A stretch of 7,120 nucleotides of DNA, taken from assembly GCA_937958735.1 (NCBI GenBank), contig CALGNG010000143.1, positions 1 through 7,120 on the forward strand, in the 5' to 3' direction. The notes below the pieces were generated by a model, which saw only the letters and a program-made list of their open reading frames with translations, was not told where the DNA came from and ran no database searches. Both the position numbers and the translations under genes were made by a program. This stretch comes from an uncultured Aquimarina sp. Lineage in GTDB: Bacteria; Bacteroidota; Bacteroidia; Flavobacteriales; Flavobacteriaceae. Shown here one piece after another: positions 6,901 through 7,120 of this stretch. Every line of letters begins with the position of its first letter. Positions within the stretch are counted from its first letter, which is position 1.

Positions 6901-7120
6901 AAGAGGCAAGACAAGCAGAATCAGCTCGTATTGCCGAGGAAGCTAGAATAGCTAGAGAAGCAGAACAAGCAAGGTTGGCAGAGCAAGCCCGCTTAGCAGA
7001 AGAAGCAAGACAAGCAGAATCAGCTCGTATTGCCGAGGAAGCTAGAATAGCTAGAGAAGTAGAACAAGCAAGGTTGGCAGAGCAGGCCCGCTTAGCAGAA
7101 GAGGCAAGACAAGCAGAAGC
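3909..7120 (+). CDS. PorP/SprF-family T9SS outer-membrane protein with giant helical repeat extension (3' end outside window)
   Basis: The frame is open for 1070 codons without a stop to the window edge. Residues 1-20 are a signal peptide cleaved at A20|Q21. Residues ~30-304 look like a PorP/SprF beta-barrel: the family's early NRFLFNPAFSY, then alternating strands with GRLEKID, FGANVSYQ, LRISPGLNINY, FAQLGYNQ and a final strand ending LAYNF. SprF-like proteins help secrete or retain type B CTD cargo in F. johnsoniae, and here the likely cargo gene ends 5 bp upstream, indicating an operon. Typical family members end near 300-350 residues. This one continues through a basic linker (306-329, with RRGRRK and KLKRK) into at least 740 residues rich in Glu, Ala, Lys, Arg and Gln, predicted helical or coiled coil and made of repeated modules. 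Because barrel termini normally face the periplasm, the extension should be periplasmic. Automatic annotation may mislabel it as TolA. A terminal domain such as an OmpA-type peptidoglycan binder may lie beyond the window but is not seen. Confidence 0.9.
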   Translation, partial: MSKKLSLFSVLCLVLQVLTAQNQEIAGPPTQAVHNALKYNRFLFNPAFSYNQKAAESGDKNGYISVYGRLEKIDFEDAPRNLNATYSKTINEKMSIGAGVFQQNIGAISHFGAIANYIYNIEFNRDTHMAFGANVSYQRAGLKSDIRTTDAVENSVILGDFDGTSLLRISPGLNINYRNFDFGLVARNIVNASIGGNKNLYKSNTFVVHGMYSRPLARRSPNTIRGMLYVEKETELDAVLGLNGFIENEKYGFAQLGYNQTHGISLGLGFNITRQATIGYTIERGLGDADVFGLNHEFTLAYNFVEPERRGRRKPSTPKLKRKLPKRNEISKAEKLLALEEARRQQEGNLASLQDAKDKAALLRNSALQDAEEKDKASELVRTVSLQIDDNDLDKAKSTLERIQQSKYISEEDKKALASKYIKKVEISQDIEAEEVRIAEETKSKNSARALLARTTKLINDKNSIDAEATLDLIQASKYISEEEKRQITSRLSLLKQEKETQALAIVEESERKKASELLRTTRLLIEEGNIEEAKAQAGLIRENKFIPEAEKQALLARLEGKLQEREAIALEEENQRKASELLRTTRLLIEEGNIEEAKAKATLVRQSKFIPDAEKQTLLARLEEKVQEKQTIALEEENKRRGAELLRTTTLLLEQEKVTEEEAQNKINEINQNEFIAEEEKNKILSKLKRILVKQEVAETEDGKIVSTLKRIENTETEEEKSARLAEQARLEEEAREVEAARLAEQARIAQEAEAIRLAEQARLEEEAKELQAARIAEEKREAFVKETESISSTGTLEDIKARATLVRTSKLIPEEEKQQILSRLTRVIETKQVEEEAAETLRVEKAKEKEAFVKETESISSTGGIEDLKARATLVRTSKLISEEEKQQILSRLTRIIENKEADIAAEEARALEAKEVFVKETESISSTGTLEDIKARATLVRTSKLIPEEEKQQILSRLTRVIETKEAEQEKLVEEARIAREVEQARSAEQARLAEEARQAESARIAEEARIAREAEQARLAEQARLAEEARQAESARIAEEARIAREVEQARLAEQARLAEEARQAE
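5448..5831 (+). repeat. Two tandem 192-bp (64-residue) repeats within the PorP/SprF extension
   Basis: Copy 1 is 5448-5639 and copy 2 is 5640-5831. Both encode a module starting KASELLRTTRLL, through EEGNIEEAKA, a SKFIP/NKFIP turn and LLARLE, to IALEEEN. The first ~60 bp are almost base-for-base identical between copies, pointing to recent duplication. Diverged relatives of the same module flank them: RGAELLRTT from 5832 downstream, and KASELVRTV (5034) and ALLARTTKL (around 5253) upstream. Conserved Gly-Asn and Pro positions suggest helix breaks, hence short helical hairpins rather than one straight rod. Confidence 0.9.
6081..6257 (+). repeat. 99-bp direct repeat encoding a 33-residue Ala-Arg-Leu-Ala-Glu block
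   Basis: The sequence beginning at 6081 recurs at 6180, exactly 99 bp later. Both encode RLAEQARLEEEA followed by a few residues and AAR. The second copy is incomplete, running into the next module at 6258. The block is made of six-residue steps (A-R-x-A-E-x) of a TolA-like charged helix. The same 33-residue period reappears at 6840-7120 with different wording, so the two arrays are related in design though diverged in sequence. Confidence 0.8.
6258..6812 (+). repeat. Three dispersed 150-bp repeats (50 residues each)
   Basis: Copies lie at 6258-6407, 6465-6614 and 6663-6812. Each encodes (A/V)FVKETESISSTG, then a stretch with KARATLVRTSKLI, then EEEKQQILSRLTR and an end of IETK or IENK. Copies 1 and 3 differ in protein only at the first residue; copy 2 differs at several positions. 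Spacers of 57 and 48 bp between copies encode charged helix-forming residues. The second half of this module matches the second half of the 64-residue module upstream (KAKATLVRQSKFIP...LLARL), so both derive from one ancestral unit. The Ser-Ser-Thr-Gly segment is a likely loop between helices. Confidence 0.92.
6840..7120 (+). repeat. 99-bp tandem array (33-residue units), cut by the window edge
   Basis: Units begin at 6840, 6939 and 7038, giving two full copies and a partial third that runs off the end. Each encodes EARIAREVEQA (or EARIAREAEQA) followed by four hexads of the type A-R-x-A-E-x, such as ARLAEE and ARQAES. Units differ by only a few bases, for example S to L at the thirteenth residue and V to A at the eighth. 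Near-identity at the DNA level indicates recent expansion. The array makes a highly charged alanine-rich helix, and the total copy number cannot be known from this window. Confidence 0.93.

Noticed and set aside
6060..7120. Calling the last gene tolA because of its Ala-Arg-Leu-Ala-Glu repeats
   Set aside because: The resemblance is compositional. The N-terminal part is a signal peptide plus PorP/SprF barrel, not the inner-membrane anchor of TolA, and no tol-pal genes are nearby.

Overview
The window is AT-rich DNA from a member of the Bacteroidota, most likely a flavobacterium. The evidence is an exported protein ending in a type B (gliding-motility-associated) C-terminal domain of the type IX secretion system (T9SS), a PorP/SprF-family outer-membrane protein encoded right behind it, signal peptides of the A|Q-cleaved kind common in that phylum, and starts without Shine-Dalgarno sequences. 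The genus cannot be told from this sequence.

Layout. Positions 1-84 are ten and a half perfect copies of an 8-bp repeat, cut by the window edge. A parS-like palindrome follows at 99-114, only 6 bp before a class I SAM-dependent methyltransferase gene (121-951). A gap of 831 bp (952-1782) holds the dead 3' end of an IS30-family transposase on the minus strand (1123-1362) and, at its right end, a 10-bp stem hairpin (1741-1765) just upstream of the next gene. A two-gene operon on the plus strand fills the rest: a 706-residue secreted protein built from Ig/PKD-like modules with a type B C-terminal domain (1783-3903), then, 5 bp later, a PorP/SprF-like protein (3909 to beyond 7120).

The most striking item is the last gene. 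After about 300 residues of ordinary PorP/SprF barrel it does not stop. It continues through a strongly basic linker into at least 740 residues of charged, repeat-built, helix-forming sequence that is still open at the window edge. The extension contains eight copies of one ~29-residue core, arranged in 64-residue and 50-residue modules, interspersed with 33-residue blocks of Ala-Arg-x-Ala-Glu hexads. As one straight helix it would be about 110 nm long, several times the depth of a periplasm.

How the genes work together (inference from T9SS biology): the Ig-like protein would cross the outer membrane through the T9SS, directed by its C-terminal domain, and its neighbour PorP/SprF protein would be its dedicated secretion or anchoring partner. 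The long extension would then lie in the periplasm and could connect this surface complex to peptidoglycan or to moving parts of the envelope. The methyltransferase appears to be an unrelated, separately transcribed gene.
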